DNA from: a virus
Reading direction: 5' to 3' (one strand)
DNA: 64,000 nucleotides
IMG/VR virus record: IMGVR_UViG_3300037234_000438
Span: 1-64,000 of that record
Within the stretch, counting starts at the first letter, position 1, and every line of letters begins with the position of its first letter. The notes beneath the pieces were generated by a model. The model ran no database searches. It saw only the letters and a list, made by a program, of their open reading frames with translations, and was not told the DNA's origin. Below, piece by piece: positions 15,404-23,277 of the stretch. The translations under genes were made by a program, and so were the position numbers.

Positions 15404-15671
15404 GGACTGTGGGCACGACGGGCCGAAAGGTATGTCGTGCAGGGTATGTGCCTCACCGGAGAAGCCATCGGTAACAGAGGTAAGGAAAGTAATAGTGATT
15501 GACGATTGTTCCAAGTGTCCGCTTACAGGCGGATGCAAGCCGTGGAAGGACCTTAGCGGAAAGCAAAAAGCAATTCTACTATTTGGCGTTGGTGTCGGGA
15601 AGTTTATTTTGAAAGGCTGCCCGTTGCCAGATAGTGATACGGAGCTGGAAGCGTTTGCCGGGTTAGATTAG
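15387..15671 (+). CDS. Cys-rich hypothetical protein (94 aa)
   Basis: The ATG has GGGAGG upstream and overlaps the previous gene. CGHD, CRVC (near residue 18), CSKC and GGCKPW segments suggest one or two zinc sites, and a hydrophobic helix (ILLFGVGVGKFIL) follows at about residues 63-75. No family is recognised. Confidence 0.6.
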   Translation: MTEKSKDCGHDGPKGMSCRVCASPEKPSVTEVRKVIVIDDCSKCPLTGGCKPWKDLSGKQKAILLFGVGVGKFILKGCPLPDSDTELEAFAGLD

Positions 15672-15710
15672 ACAAGGACAACGAAAAACTTAACCAAAGG
15701 AGACATTAGT

Positions 15711-16010
15711 ATGGAATACGAAATAGGAGCCACAGCTTGTTACATAAACGATTATTCCTTTACTCACATAGCCGACATACCTGTCGAAGTGGCAGTTGAA
15801 TGGGTGAAGAAGGTTACTCCAGAAACAAGAATGAGCGCAACGGGAAATGTGCAGGCGAAAGACTTGACGGTTGGCGGCGATCCCGATACGGATGCAAATG
15901 TAAACGGATGGCTTAATAAGTTATTCGTACTGATTGCTTGCGATCATGGCAAATGGGTGGCTCTCTATAATCACGACGGTAGATTTTCGATTAGAGACAA
16001 AGCGATATGA
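15711..16010 (+). CDS. Hypothetical protein (99 aa)
   Basis: The start follows AAAGGAG. The protein has mixed alpha/beta character and no recognised motif. Its stop overlaps the next start (ATGA). Confidence 0.6.
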   Translation: MEYEIGATACYINDYSFTHIADIPVEVAVEWVKKVTPETRMSATGNVQAKDLTVGGDPDTDANVNGWLNKLFVLIACDHGKWVALYNHDGRFSIRDKAI

Positions 16011-16177
16011 TAACAACTCAGAAGTTTAAACGTGGCAGACGCTTAGTTGTAAAACAAACGGAATACGGCATCTGGCCGGCAGTGGTGATGCTCATGCACA
16101 GGGAAGCTATGTGTTACGTCATATCTGTTATGGGGCACTTAAGGTGGGTGGCTCCGGTCGTGGTGTTGGCTAATTAA
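16007..16177 (+). CDS. Small hypothetical protein (56 aa)
   Basis: The ATG overlaps the previous stop. The short basic N-terminus is followed by a hydrophobic, Met/Val-rich stretch (AVVMLM, CYVISVMG, VAPVVVLAN) that looks like a small beta barrel or membrane-associated chain. Element I follows 8 nt after the stop. Confidence 0.5.
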   Translation: MITTQKFKRGRRLVVKQTEYGIWPAVVMLMHREAMCYVISVMGHLRWVAPVVVLAN

Positions 16178-16185
16178 TATTTAAT

Positions 16186-16402
16186 CCTTATGGTCAAAGC
16201 AACTGAGCTGGTGTTTCGCCAGCCTAAGAATAATGTGATCTCGGACTAAGCCTTCGAGCACGGAAAAGCTAACTCCGTTCAATCTTTTACGGGCTCGAGA
16301 TCAATAAATAAGGGTTTACTGAATATCGAATATCACGCTTCGTTTCTGCTGCGCTTCGCGGACTTAGAAATTCCATATTAATTAAACCCTTATCGCATAA
16401 GG
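16186..16402 (+). ncRNA. Retron-like msr-msd element I
   Basis: The longest element (217 nt). CCTTATG (16186-16192) pairs with CATAAGG (16396-16402) around GGTC and the hairpin GCTGG/CCAGC (16207-16211 and 16219-16223) with loop TGTTTCG. The interior holds a GATCTCG/CGAGATC stem, an ACGGA/TCCGT hairpin and a large ATAAGGGTTT/AAACCCTTAT 10-bp stem. The 3' arm contains part of the AAGGAG ribosome site of the next gene. It lies 1 kb from element H, behind four small genes. Confidence 0.75.
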
Positions 16403-16409
16403 AGATACT

Positions 16410-16586
16410 ATGAAGACAGTGTCATTCGACAAAGATAAGCTTGAGCTATTTAAGGCTAAGTACGAGGAAAGCAAGGGTCGTGGAGCTAACCACGTATTCA
16501 AGTTCGAAAGTGACGAATACTTAGTATCGTATGCAAAATATCTAATCGAATATCTCGAGGGAGAGGTTGGTGAAAAAGAAAACTGA
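16410..16586 (+). CDS. Small hypothetical protein (58 aa)
   Basis: The ATG is 8 nt after AAGGAG, which overlaps the 3' arm of element I, so folding of that RNA could control translation. The product is helical and charged. No family is recognised. Confidence 0.55.
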   Translation: MKTVSFDKDKLELFKAKYEESKGRGANHVFKFESDEYLVSYAKYLIEYLEGEVGEKEN

Positions 16587-16761
16587 GAGGATGGAGGTGA
16601 TGGTAAGAGCTATGCATGCCGGTAAGATAGCTTTCCATGATGCCGCTAAAAGCATGAAGTTGTTCAGCGAGGCGATGAGCGCCCTTGGCAGTTTCCCGCC
16701 CAAAAGAAAAGAACATCCCTTGGAAATCGCAGTAAGAAAAGCAACGGAAAAGGAGGACTGA
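16570..16761 (+). CDS. Small hypothetical protein (63 aa)
   Basis: The start is GTG at 16570 (or TTG at 16567) behind GGGAGAGG, overlapping the previous gene. The product is basic at both ends with a helical centre. The stop overlaps the next ATG. Confidence 0.5.
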   Translation: MKKKTERMEVMVRAMHAGKIAFHDAAKSMKLFSEAMSALGSFPPKRKEHPLEIAVRKATEKED

Positions 16762-16973
16762 TGGCTAGTAAAAGTTGTGGAGCATTTCTGGAAGGCAATG
16801 TTATCGTCTGTCCTACATGCTTTATCCCAACGAAACAGATCTCTGGGCCACTAGGCGTTCCAGAAAAAGATCATGACGAAATTATACGGGAATGTCAGGA
16901 ATGCGGAATGGAGCTTTCGATTAGATATTATCCATGCCTGAAGATAACGCAAAGGCTCGGCTATGAAGCGTAA
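16761..16973 (+). CDS. Zinc-ribbon-like protein (70 aa)
   Basis: Two CxxC pairs, CPTC (about residues 17-20) and CQEC (about 45-48), make a clear candidate zinc ribbon. The start has AGGAGG upstream and the end overlaps the next gene. The role is unknown. Confidence 0.6.
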   Translation: MASKSCGAFLEGNVIVCPTCFIPTKQISGPLGVPEKDHDEIIRECQECGMELSIRYYPCLKITQRLGYEA

Positions 16974-17274
16974 AAAGAAGAGTCGCTCTCTCGAGAACGT
17001 CGAGATAACGGAGCATGCCATCTTTCAGTTTTACAAGAGAGTAGTTGCCTTGGGAATGACTCCGCCGGCAGACGTCGAGCAGACTAGACAGTGCATCGTG
17101 GAGCTACTCAAAAAAGCCAAGCCCGACTCTAAGATTAGTGAGGCCAGAAAAGTGCAGAGGATTATCTCTAATAAGTTCAAGGAGGCCAATTACTACCTGT
17201 CTGGAGGTTGGAGGCTTATCATCGTAAACGAGAAAGTGGTAACCATAGAACGTAAGAAATCGAGCGAAAACTAA
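16963..17274 (+). CDS. Hypothetical basic protein (103 aa)
   Basis: The protein begins with a Lys/Arg cluster and contains a segment, ITEHAIFQFYKRV at about residues 15-27, resembling the N-terminal helix of small phage proteins that have a relE-like beta sheet. The C-terminus (WRLIIVNEKVVTIE) is a beta hairpin. A toxin-like or nucleic-acid-binding role is possible but not shown. Confidence 0.55.
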   Translation: MKRKKKSRSLENVEITEHAIFQFYKRVVALGMTPPADVEQTRQCIVELLKKAKPDSKISEARKVQRIISNKFKEANYYLSGGWRLIIVNEKVVTIERKKSSEN

Positions 17275-17289
17275 AGATATGGAGACTGA

Positions 17290-17463
17290 ATGACGTCGAA
17301 GCAGGTATGGTTCTGGTATGTCTACATATTGACCATAATGATGACAATCATAGACAAGCCTGAAGAATGGGTGAAAATACTCTGTGCGGCTATCATGTTT
17401 CCCATCATCATTTACGGAGGATTTTTTTTGTTGGGATTTGTGCTTGGCTGGACTGATAATTAA
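17290..17463 (+). CDS. Small two-span membrane protein (57 aa)
   Basis: Two hydrophobic segments (about residues 7-22 and 31-53) with a short charged loop between them. A weak GGAG lies upstream. The next gene also encodes a membrane peptide, so the two could form a pair. Confidence 0.5.
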   Translation: MTSKQVWFWYVYILTIMMTIIDKPEEWVKILCAAIMFPIIIYGGFFLLGFVLGWTDN

Positions 17464-17473
17464 AGGAGGAAAG

Positions 17474-17623
17474 ATGAAAGATTTTATGCTTTACTTCGTA
17501 ACTGCCATACTGATCTTCTCTTCAGTGGTTCCGTTTATTTTGTTTGTATTTCTCTGGATAGAGCGCGATTTTGATTATGCGTGGAATCGATTTGAGCAGT
17601 TGGTTGATGAGGTTATATCTTAA
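17474..17623 (+). CDS. Small membrane protein (49 aa)
   Basis: The ATG at 17474 has AAAGGAGG upstream; the longer frame from 17384 lacks such a site. One long hydrophobic segment (about residues 5-28) is followed by an acidic cytoplasmic tail. It directly precedes the integrase. Confidence 0.55.
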   Translation: MKDFMLYFVTAILIFSSVVPFILFVFLWIERDFDYAWNRFEQLVDEVIS

Positions 17624-17633
17624 TAGGAGTATT

Positions 17634-18614
17634 ATGGAAAGAGACAGAAAACAAATTGATGCGACAACGCTTACGCTGGTTGCGCTGAATGAGATTGGGA
17701 AGAAGCTCAATGTGATCGACGAGAAAGTGACGGTAGCGAAAGCTACGCTACCGGTAAGCGATGCGTTGATTCTATTTCGAAAGAAGATTGACAAATCCCA
17801 TAAATGCCCAAGGAATCTATATCCCCTGCTAGACAAGTTGCGAGAATCGTTTTCTGATCGAGACTGCGTAACGCTTACGAGCTATGACCTGGAGGGCTTT
17901 ATTGATGAGAACTGGGCAGGCTCAGCTAAGAGTACGATAAATGCGAGACTTGCCCAGCTTAGCCTATTCTTTAATTTTTGTATCAAGGAGACCAGAAAGA
18001 GAGGGTTTGAGCCTTGGCATAATCCGGTGGAACTCATCGATAGACAGAAGAGAGTACCGTTAAAGGAGAATAAATATCTTCCCCCTGAAAAAATACGAGC
18101 ACTTCTTTATCAGTGTGACTCGGATAAAGACTGGCTGATAGTAAGCACTTTACTGTGTGGGCTGCGGAGTGGCGAGCTTCTTAAATTGAGACCAATGGAC
18201 ATATCTGGAAGAAGCCTCCGACTAATAGAACCTAAGAGCGGCAAGCGAGAAGAATTTTCTGTGGCACCAGCGCTCGTGATTAGCGAGTTCCAACTCTACA
18301 TAAATAAACATAAAATAGGTTCAAATGAAAAAATATTTGGCTGCATGTATGGAACCTCGGTAAATAAACTCGCCAGAAGAAAATCGAAGGCGATAGGTGA
18401 AGATCTAACAGCTCATAGCCTAAGAAAAATAGGATGCACGGTTTATGATAGGGCGGGAGATCATGCAATGCGTCGTTTCGTTCTTAGGCATGGCAGCGTT
18501 AAGGGGCACCTTACGTCGCTGGAGTCCAGATACGTCTCTCCTTATACTATCGATGAGGCCTGTGTTGCACAGGATAAAATTATGGTTCCGTCGTGGTTTG
18601 AGGAGGCCGACTGA
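17634..18614 (+). CDS. int: Tyrosine recombinase / phage integrase
   Basis: The 326-residue protein has a SAM-like core-binding domain (about 40-135) and a C-terminal catalytic domain. Catalytic residues can be placed: Arg178 (CGLRSGE), a Lys near 201-204 in the beta turn, His261 and Arg264 (HSLRK), His286, and the nucleophile Tyr300 (SRY). This family cuts and rejoins DNA through a 3'-phosphotyrosine link and would integrate the phage at an att site. I start at ATG 17634 (AGGAG upstream). It sits in the middle of the early region rather than at an obvious end of the genome. No attP core is identifiable. The next gene overlaps its stop. Confidence 0.9.
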   Translation: MERDRKQIDATTLTLVALNEIGKKLNVIDEKVTVAKATLPVSDALILFRKKIDKSHKCPRNLYPLLDKLRESFSDRDCVTLTSYDLEGFIDENWAGSAKSTINARLAQLSLFFNFCIKETRKRGFEPWHNPVELIDRQKRVPLKENKYLPPEKIRALLYQCDSDKDWLIVSTLLCGLRSGELLKLRPMDISGRSLRLIEPKSGKREEFSVAPALVISEFQLYINKHKIGSNEKIFGCMYGTSVNKLARRKSKAIGEDLTAHSLRKIGCTVYDRAGDHAMRRFVLRHGSVKGHLTSLESRYVSPYTIDEACVAQDKIMVPSWFEEAD

Positions 18615-19036
18615 TGAACTTCGAAACATTCAGTCCCTTCGACGTTATCGTTTGTCCTTGGTGCGCAGGAACCAAGTTCGACGTGACAGACCTCTCCGGA
18701 TATAATTCGGCGGTGTGTATGAAGTGTAAAGCTGGCTTCCTGGCTTCCTTCCGTGAGCCGTCGCGGAGTTCCACGCTTAGTGGGCAGCAGGTTAAGTTTG
18801 TTGAGATTATTTGTGGGAGGCAATATTCGCATCTGGACGACGTTTCACGATGGATGTGGAGAATATGCATTGACGCAAGAGACCATTACCGCCAAGCACC
18901 AGAGTGGAAGTCCAACCCAAACACATCTCGAGACAGCACCTTTCTGAGGGGACGCAGGAACTCAATCGAAAGGATAAGCGCTACGATAGACGAGCGATTA
19001 ACGGCATACGAAGTAGCGGAAGCACTTGAGGGATAA
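18614..19036 (+). CDS. Zinc-ribbon protein (140 aa)
   Basis: The ATG overlaps the integrase stop. An N-terminal ribbon has CPWC (about residues 14-17) and CMKC (about 35-38) and probably binds zinc. The rest is basic and helical. Coupling to the integrase could mean an excision or DNA-binding role, but this is only inferred from position. Confidence 0.6.
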   Translation: MNFETFSPFDVIVCPWCAGTKFDVTDLSGYNSAVCMKCKAGFLASFREPSRSSTLSGQQVKFVEIICGRQYSHLDDVSRWMWRICIDARDHYRQAPEWKSNPNTSRDSTFLRGRRNSIERISATIDERLTAYEVAEALEG

Positions 19037-19066
19037 AACAATTAAAGTTAAACCAGGGAGGAAGTT

Positions 19067-19927
19067 ATGTCAGGAAAAGAAGCGGTGGATGTATTTTCGA
19101 AGGGATGTTTAATTAATCTCAGATCGAGCGTGTGGGGAGGGAAGATCAAGATCCCATCGGATTTGGTGAGTAGGGATAGTGGGGCAGACCCCTCTTTCAT
19201 TGCCGCACATAAATTTTTAGTTGAGAAATCTAGCCTTAAAGCCATTGAGCATGCGAGAGGAATGGCTAGATCGTGGCTTGTAACGAAATCGATACCCTTC
19301 CCAGTCAAAGGACTGATTTTTGTCCCGCGCGACATGATTAGCAGGGTTGATAATACCCTTCAGGATTACCAAAGTCGCTTCTATGAAATGACCAACGAAT
19401 TCATAGAGAGATATGACGAGCTCAAAGAGAGTGCCAAAGAAAACTTGGGCGATCTCTACAACCCTGACGATTACCCTTCCGATATAGCCAACAAATTTGA
19501 GTTTGCGTGGGATTTCTTCATCCTTGATGCGCCGAATCATCTTATCACTATCAGCCCTGCGCTGTATGAAAGAGAGGTACATAAGTTTAAGAGCAATATG
19601 GCAGGCTTTGAGGTCTTGGCCAGAAAGACACAGAGGGAAGCACTTAAAACAATGGTCAGCAATATCGTAGAGAGACTCAGCGGTGAGAATGAAAAGGGTA
19701 AGTTTAAAGTTTTCCGAGACACTCTCTTAAGTAATATTCGTGAATTTGTTTATGATTTTCCCTCAATGAACATCACAGGCGATCTCGACTTAGAGGTGCA
19801 AGCCGTTGAAGTTGGGAGAATTCTAGGGGACACGACACCTGCCGAACTAAGAACTGATGAGTCGGTGCGTGACAATATACTTACAAGCATGGAGCTTATC
19901 ACTCTCGACCTTAATACTTTAAAATAA
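19067..19927 (+). CDS. DUF3150-like phage protein (286 aa)
   Basis: The 286-residue, largely helical protein resembles DUF3150 phage proteins, with a Ser/Trp-containing N-terminus followed by a long coiled region (about 90-145). Such genes are usually next to a MoxR ATPase and a VWA protein. Here they are separated by the retron array and the integrase, which suggests that the array entered an existing module. The start has GGGAGG upstream. No enzymatic motif is seen. Confidence 0.6.
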   Translation: MSGKEAVDVFSKGCLINLRSSVWGGKIKIPSDLVSRDSGADPSFIAAHKFLVEKSSLKAIEHARGMARSWLVTKSIPFPVKGLIFVPRDMISRVDNTLQDYQSRFYEMTNEFIERYDELKESAKENLGDLYNPDDYPSDIANKFEFAWDFFILDAPNHLITISPALYEREVHKFKSNMAGFEVLARKTQREALKTMVSNIVERLSGENEKGKFKVFRDTLLSNIREFVYDFPSMNITGDLDLEVQAVEVGRILGDTTPAELRTDESVRDNILTSMELITLDLNTLK

Positions 19928-19967
19928 TTTAGGCAATGCTGAAACATTAAACTACAGGAGGTTTAAA

Positions 19968-21992
19968 ATGTCAGACTTTATTAGATTCAAAACGGCTATA
20001 CGGGAACGATTCGAGTTAATGGCTAAAGGGGAGTTATTTGTTGTTGGTGTAGACAAAGATCTCTTATGGAAAACTTACCTCGAGAGCTTCCCCGATGGCA
20101 CAAATCCCATCTTCAGAGAGAGGTCGGAATACGATTGCCAGTGCTGCAAGCAATTCATTCGTGCTGCCGGCAATGTCGTCTCCATCGTCGATAACAAGCT
20201 GGTCTCAATATGGGACATAGACGTTGGAGGGCATTATCAGGTTGTGGCTGACGCTCTCTCGTCCTTAGTGAAGTCACGAACTGTCGTTGATTCGTTTTTC
20301 CACAGAGAAAAGCATCTTGGCACTGACTTCAATCATCAGTTGCTAGACAACAGTAAATCGCCGATGAGGTGGGACCACTTTCATTTTATGTTGCCGCCCA
20401 AGTTTATTAATAGTGATGCCGGTACTTCACTCTCGGCAATTAGAAGCAACAAGGAGGTGTTTAAGCGAAGCCTTGACGAGATCTCGATTGAGGCTGCCGA
20501 CACTGTTCTTGAATTAATAGAACAGCAATCGATATACAGAGGGGAGGAGCACAAGGGGCTCGTTGAGCTGTTCATTAAGTACAAAAAAGAATATGACGAT
20601 CTACCAAAAGACCAGCTGGACAATTATTGCTGGGCACAGTCTAAATTAATTGGCCCGGCGGCCAAAATAAAGAACACGGTGATAGGTTCGTTGCTTGCCG
20701 ACATTTCGGAAGGAATGGAACTAGATAAAGCTGTTAAAAGCTTCGAGGTAAAAGTGGCTCCCACTAATTACAAACGTCCCACCGCCTTAATAACAAAAAG
20801 CATGGTTGCCAATGCCCAAAAGAAAGTCGTGGAACTAGGCATCGCTGACTCGCTTCAGAGGCGCTTTGCCGTTACTGATGACATTACGGTCAACAATGTT
20901 CTCTTCGCTGACAGATCGGTAAAGAAGGCGATAAGCGCCTTTGAGAATGTCTTTGATGAGATGGCAGATGAGATGCCAGACAACATTGGCAAGCTTAAAA
21001 AGGTTGATGCGGTTGGGATAGATATCTTCATCAAAGACATTCTCCCTAAAGCGGAGAGCATTGAGCTTATGTTTGAAAACAGACATTCTGGCAATTTGAT
21101 GAGCCTCATAGCTCCTATCGCCCCAGGCGCCAAACATATCTTTAAATGGCCTAACAATTATTCATGGGCTTACAACGGTGAAGTTGCCGATTCCATGAAG
21201 CAGCGTGTTAAGAGTGCCGGCGGTAAAGTTGATGGCGTTTTACGTTTTTCTATACAGTGGAACGACGGTGACAATAATCAAAATGATTTTGATGCCCACT
21301 GCATCGAACCCAACAAAAACTTAATACACTATCCCAAACAAGGACAGGTTCAGTCTTCATCTGGAGTGCTTGATGTGGACATTGTGGAGCCGGGCAACAA
21401 GGTCGCAGTCGAGAATATCACATGGTCGAGTTTGAGCAAGATGCTAGAAGGCGAGTATAAGTTTCTTGTCCACAACTACTCTCATAACGGGGGAATGACC
21501 GGTTTCTCGGCAGAGATAGAGTATGATGGCGTGATTCATTCTTATTCCTACAATAAGGGGTTGCGGAATAACGAAAAGGTTGAAGTCGCCAGTATTAAAT
21601 TCAACAAGGAAACAGGGATTGAATTTATAAAATCTCTTCCTTCGAATCAATCTACTAAGACGGTGTGGGGCATTTCAACCCAAAAATTCCAGAAGGTCTC
21701 CATGATCATGACTTCGCCGAACCACTGGGACGGACGGGCAGTTGGAAATAAGCATCTATTCTTTATTTTGGAAGGATGCAAGAACGACAAGAGGGCGAGA
21801 GGGTTCTTTAATGAGTTTCTAAACGAAGACTTAAGGGAGCACAGAAAGGTGTTCGAAGTTCTGGGATCTAAGTTGAAAGCCGAAGAATCTGACGATCAGT
21901 TAAGCGGCTTAGGGTTCTCATCAACTCAGAAGAATAGTGTTTATTGTAAAGTGACGGGTGCATTCACCAGAACGTTAAAAATTAATTTCTAG
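19968..21992 (+). CDS. Large protein with a YfaP-like (DUF2135-type) domain (674 aa)
   Basis: A CQCC cluster (residues 57-60) lies in the N-terminal domain and may bind metal. Between about 420 and 530 is a beta-rich domain with DFDAHCIEP and a later LDVDIVEPGNKVAVENITW segment, the pattern of the YfaP/DUF2135 fold often found with VWA proteins. The rest is alpha/beta without known motifs. It follows the DUF3150-like gene by 40 nt with AGGAGG upstream and is probably the substrate or core partner of the MoxR/VWA machinery. Confidence 0.6.
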   Translation: MSDFIRFKTAIRERFELMAKGELFVVGVDKDLLWKTYLESFPDGTNPIFRERSEYDCQCCKQFIRAAGNVVSIVDNKLVSIWDIDVGGHYQVVADALSSLVKSRTVVDSFFHREKHLGTDFNHQLLDNSKSPMRWDHFHFMLPPKFINSDAGTSLSAIRSNKEVFKRSLDEISIEAADTVLELIEQQSIYRGEEHKGLVELFIKYKKEYDDLPKDQLDNYCWAQSKLIGPAAKIKNTVIGSLLADISEGMELDKAVKSFEVKVAPTNYKRPTALITKSMVANAQKKVVELGIADSLQRRFAVTDDITVNNVLFADRSVKKAISAFENVFDEMADEMPDNIGKLKKVDAVGIDIFIKDILPKAESIELMFENRHSGNLMSLIAPIAPGAKHIFKWPNNYSWAYNGEVADSMKQRVKSAGGKVDGVLRFSIQWNDGDNNQNDFDAHCIEPNKNLIHYPKQGQVQSSSGVLDVDIVEPGNKVAVENITWSSLSKMLEGEYKFLVHNYSHNGGMTGFSAEIEYDGVIHSYSYNKGLRNNEKVEVASIKFNKETGIEFIKSLPSNQSTKTVWGISTQKFQKVSMIMTSPNHWDGRAVGNKHLFFILEGCKNDKRARGFFNEFLNEDLREHRKVFEVLGSKLKAEESDDQLSGLGFSSTQKNSVYCKVTGAFTRTLKINF

Positions 21993-22001
21993 GAGGGAAA
22001 A

Positions 22002-22373
22002 ATGTTTGAAAGAGCAATTAGGTTAAAATTAAGGTTCAAGACCACCAGTGGCCAGCTATCAATTGAGGACTTGTGGGACTTGCCTTTGGCATTTCTTAAC
22101 GAGTTAGCAAAGGCCTTAAGCCGGGAGGTAAAAGAGAGCGCAGAGGAAAGTTTTATTGCTAAGAAAAGCAATACCAACGCGATTTCAGAGCTGAGGTTTG
22201 AACTGGTCAAGCATGTTATTAAGGTTAAACTCGAGGAGGCTGAGACTAAAGAGAAGGCTGTGGAGAACAAAGCTAAGAAGGAGCATATTTTGAGCCTTAT
22301 TGCTGAGAAGCAAGGCGAAGACCTGAAGAGTAAGAGCATTGACGAGCTTACGAAGTTGATGGAAGATCTGTAG
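22002..22373 (+). CDS. Coiled-coil hypothetical protein (123 aa)
   Basis: The gene starts 9 nt after the previous stop with AGGAGGG upstream. It is rich in Lys/Glu heptads from residue 30 on, so a coiled coil is likely. It ends the MoxR-associated operon before a strong terminator. Confidence 0.6.
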   Translation: MFERAIRLKLRFKTTSGQLSIEDLWDLPLAFLNELAKALSREVKESAEESFIAKKSNTNAISELRFELVKHVIKVKLEEAETKEKAVENKAKKEHILSLIAEKQGEDLKSKSIDELTKLMEDL

Positions 22374-22388
22374 TTCGGCAAATCTTTA

Positions 22389-22420
22389 AGTTGCCCTTGA
22401 AACTCAAGGGCAACTTTTTA
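22389..22420 (+). terminator. Strong rho-independent terminator
   Basis: A perfect 12-bp stem (22389-22400 with 22404-22415), a 3-nt loop and a T run (22415-22419) stand 15 nt after the coiled-coil gene. Confidence 0.9.
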
Positions 22421-22444
22421 AATATAAGCTGACGGGAGGACGAC

Positions 22445-22639
22445 ATGTATTTAATCTGGAGTTTCGAGCACGATTCTTGGTGGAAGCCATGCCGCCATGG
22501 ATATACAGAGGACGTCATGCAGGCTGGTCTCTATTCCAAAGAGGACGCTGAGCAGATATGCGAGCATGCTAATTCTTATGAAGAAATCAATGAAGAGATG
22601 AGGCCGGCTAAAGACTACGGGAGGGTTGGTGAGGTATGA
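22445..22639 (+). CDS. Small acidic hypothetical protein (64 aa)
   Basis: The ATG has GGGAGG upstream and is the first gene after the terminator. The product is acidic with several Trp and His residues. The end overlaps the next gene by 4 nt. Confidence 0.55.
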   Translation: MYLIWSFEHDSWWKPCRHGYTEDVMQAGLYSKEDAEQICEHANSYEEINEEMRPAKDYGRVGEV

Positions 22640-22794
22640 AGAATTACATAGGGCACGTCCAGTTCTTCGCCGTTGAAGTTGAGGTAAAGGCAAAGAACAA
22701 GGCTGACGCGAGAAAGAAAATCAAGGCGAAGATGGCCAAGAAAAAAGCGTCTCTACTTATGGACAAGCGCAACTGCTTTATTGATGAAATATGA
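22636..22794 (+). CDS. Small basic hypothetical protein (52 aa)
   Basis: Coupled to its neighbour by an ATGA overlap. A short beta segment (HVQFFAVEVEVKAKN) and a Lys-rich helix recall the small phage proteins whose beta-alpha fold resembles ribosomal-protein-like domains. No function is assigned. Confidence 0.5.
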   Translation: MKNYIGHVQFFAVEVEVKAKNKADARKKIKAKMAKKKASLLMDKRNCFIDEI

Positions 22795-22805
22795 AGGCCT
22801 AAGCA

Positions 22806-23195
22806 ATGGTTATGTCGGTATATTGCTGTGGCTGTGAGAAGAAAGTGGATGTCAGGCTCACTAATGGCACAGAAACATATCCACACCGACCAGACCTAAG
22901 AAGTCTTCCTTTTTGGAAATGCGATAGCTGTGGCAATCATGTTGGCTGCCATCACAAGACGGCTAACAGCACTAACCCTCTAGGTTGTATTCCTACACCT
23001 GAAATCAAAGAGGCCAGGCAATACATACACTTAATACTTGATCCAATCTGGAAGAGCGGGAAGATGGAAAGAAAAGTACTTTATGCTAAGATCAGCGAAA
23101 AGATTGGGTGGAAATATCATACTGCCAAGATACGCAGCATCGAGGAAGCCAGGGCGGTCTATAAGATAATACGAGGATTGTGGTACAATCGGTAA
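22806..23195 (+). CDS. Zinc-finger protein resembling DUF3268
   Basis: The protein opens with CCGC (residues 7-10), then CDSCGNHVGCH (about 39-49), the usual spacing of the DUF3268 zinc-finger domain, in which the ligands lie around a short beta sheet. The C-terminal half (from about 70) is helical and basic. The family is common in phages, with unknown function and presumed nucleic-acid binding. The ribosome site is weak; ATG 22806 or 22812 could be used. Confidence 0.65.
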   Translation: MVMSVYCCGCEKKVDVRLTNGTETYPHRPDLRSLPFWKCDSCGNHVGCHHKTANSTNPLGCIPTPEIKEARQYIHLILDPIWKSGKMERKVLYAKISEKIGWKYHTAKIRSIEEARAVYKIIRGLWYNR

Positions 23196-23277
23196 ACGCC
23201 ACTGCCTCCACCCAAGGCAGCGGTCATGTCGCAAAAGTAGCTCAGAATCAATATGTGGGACAATGGGAGGTGAAATC

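Noticed and set aside
12884-16402. CRISPR array
   Set aside because: The repeated parts are structural (arms and hairpins) and not identical repeats with unique spacers of fixed length; no cas gene is present.
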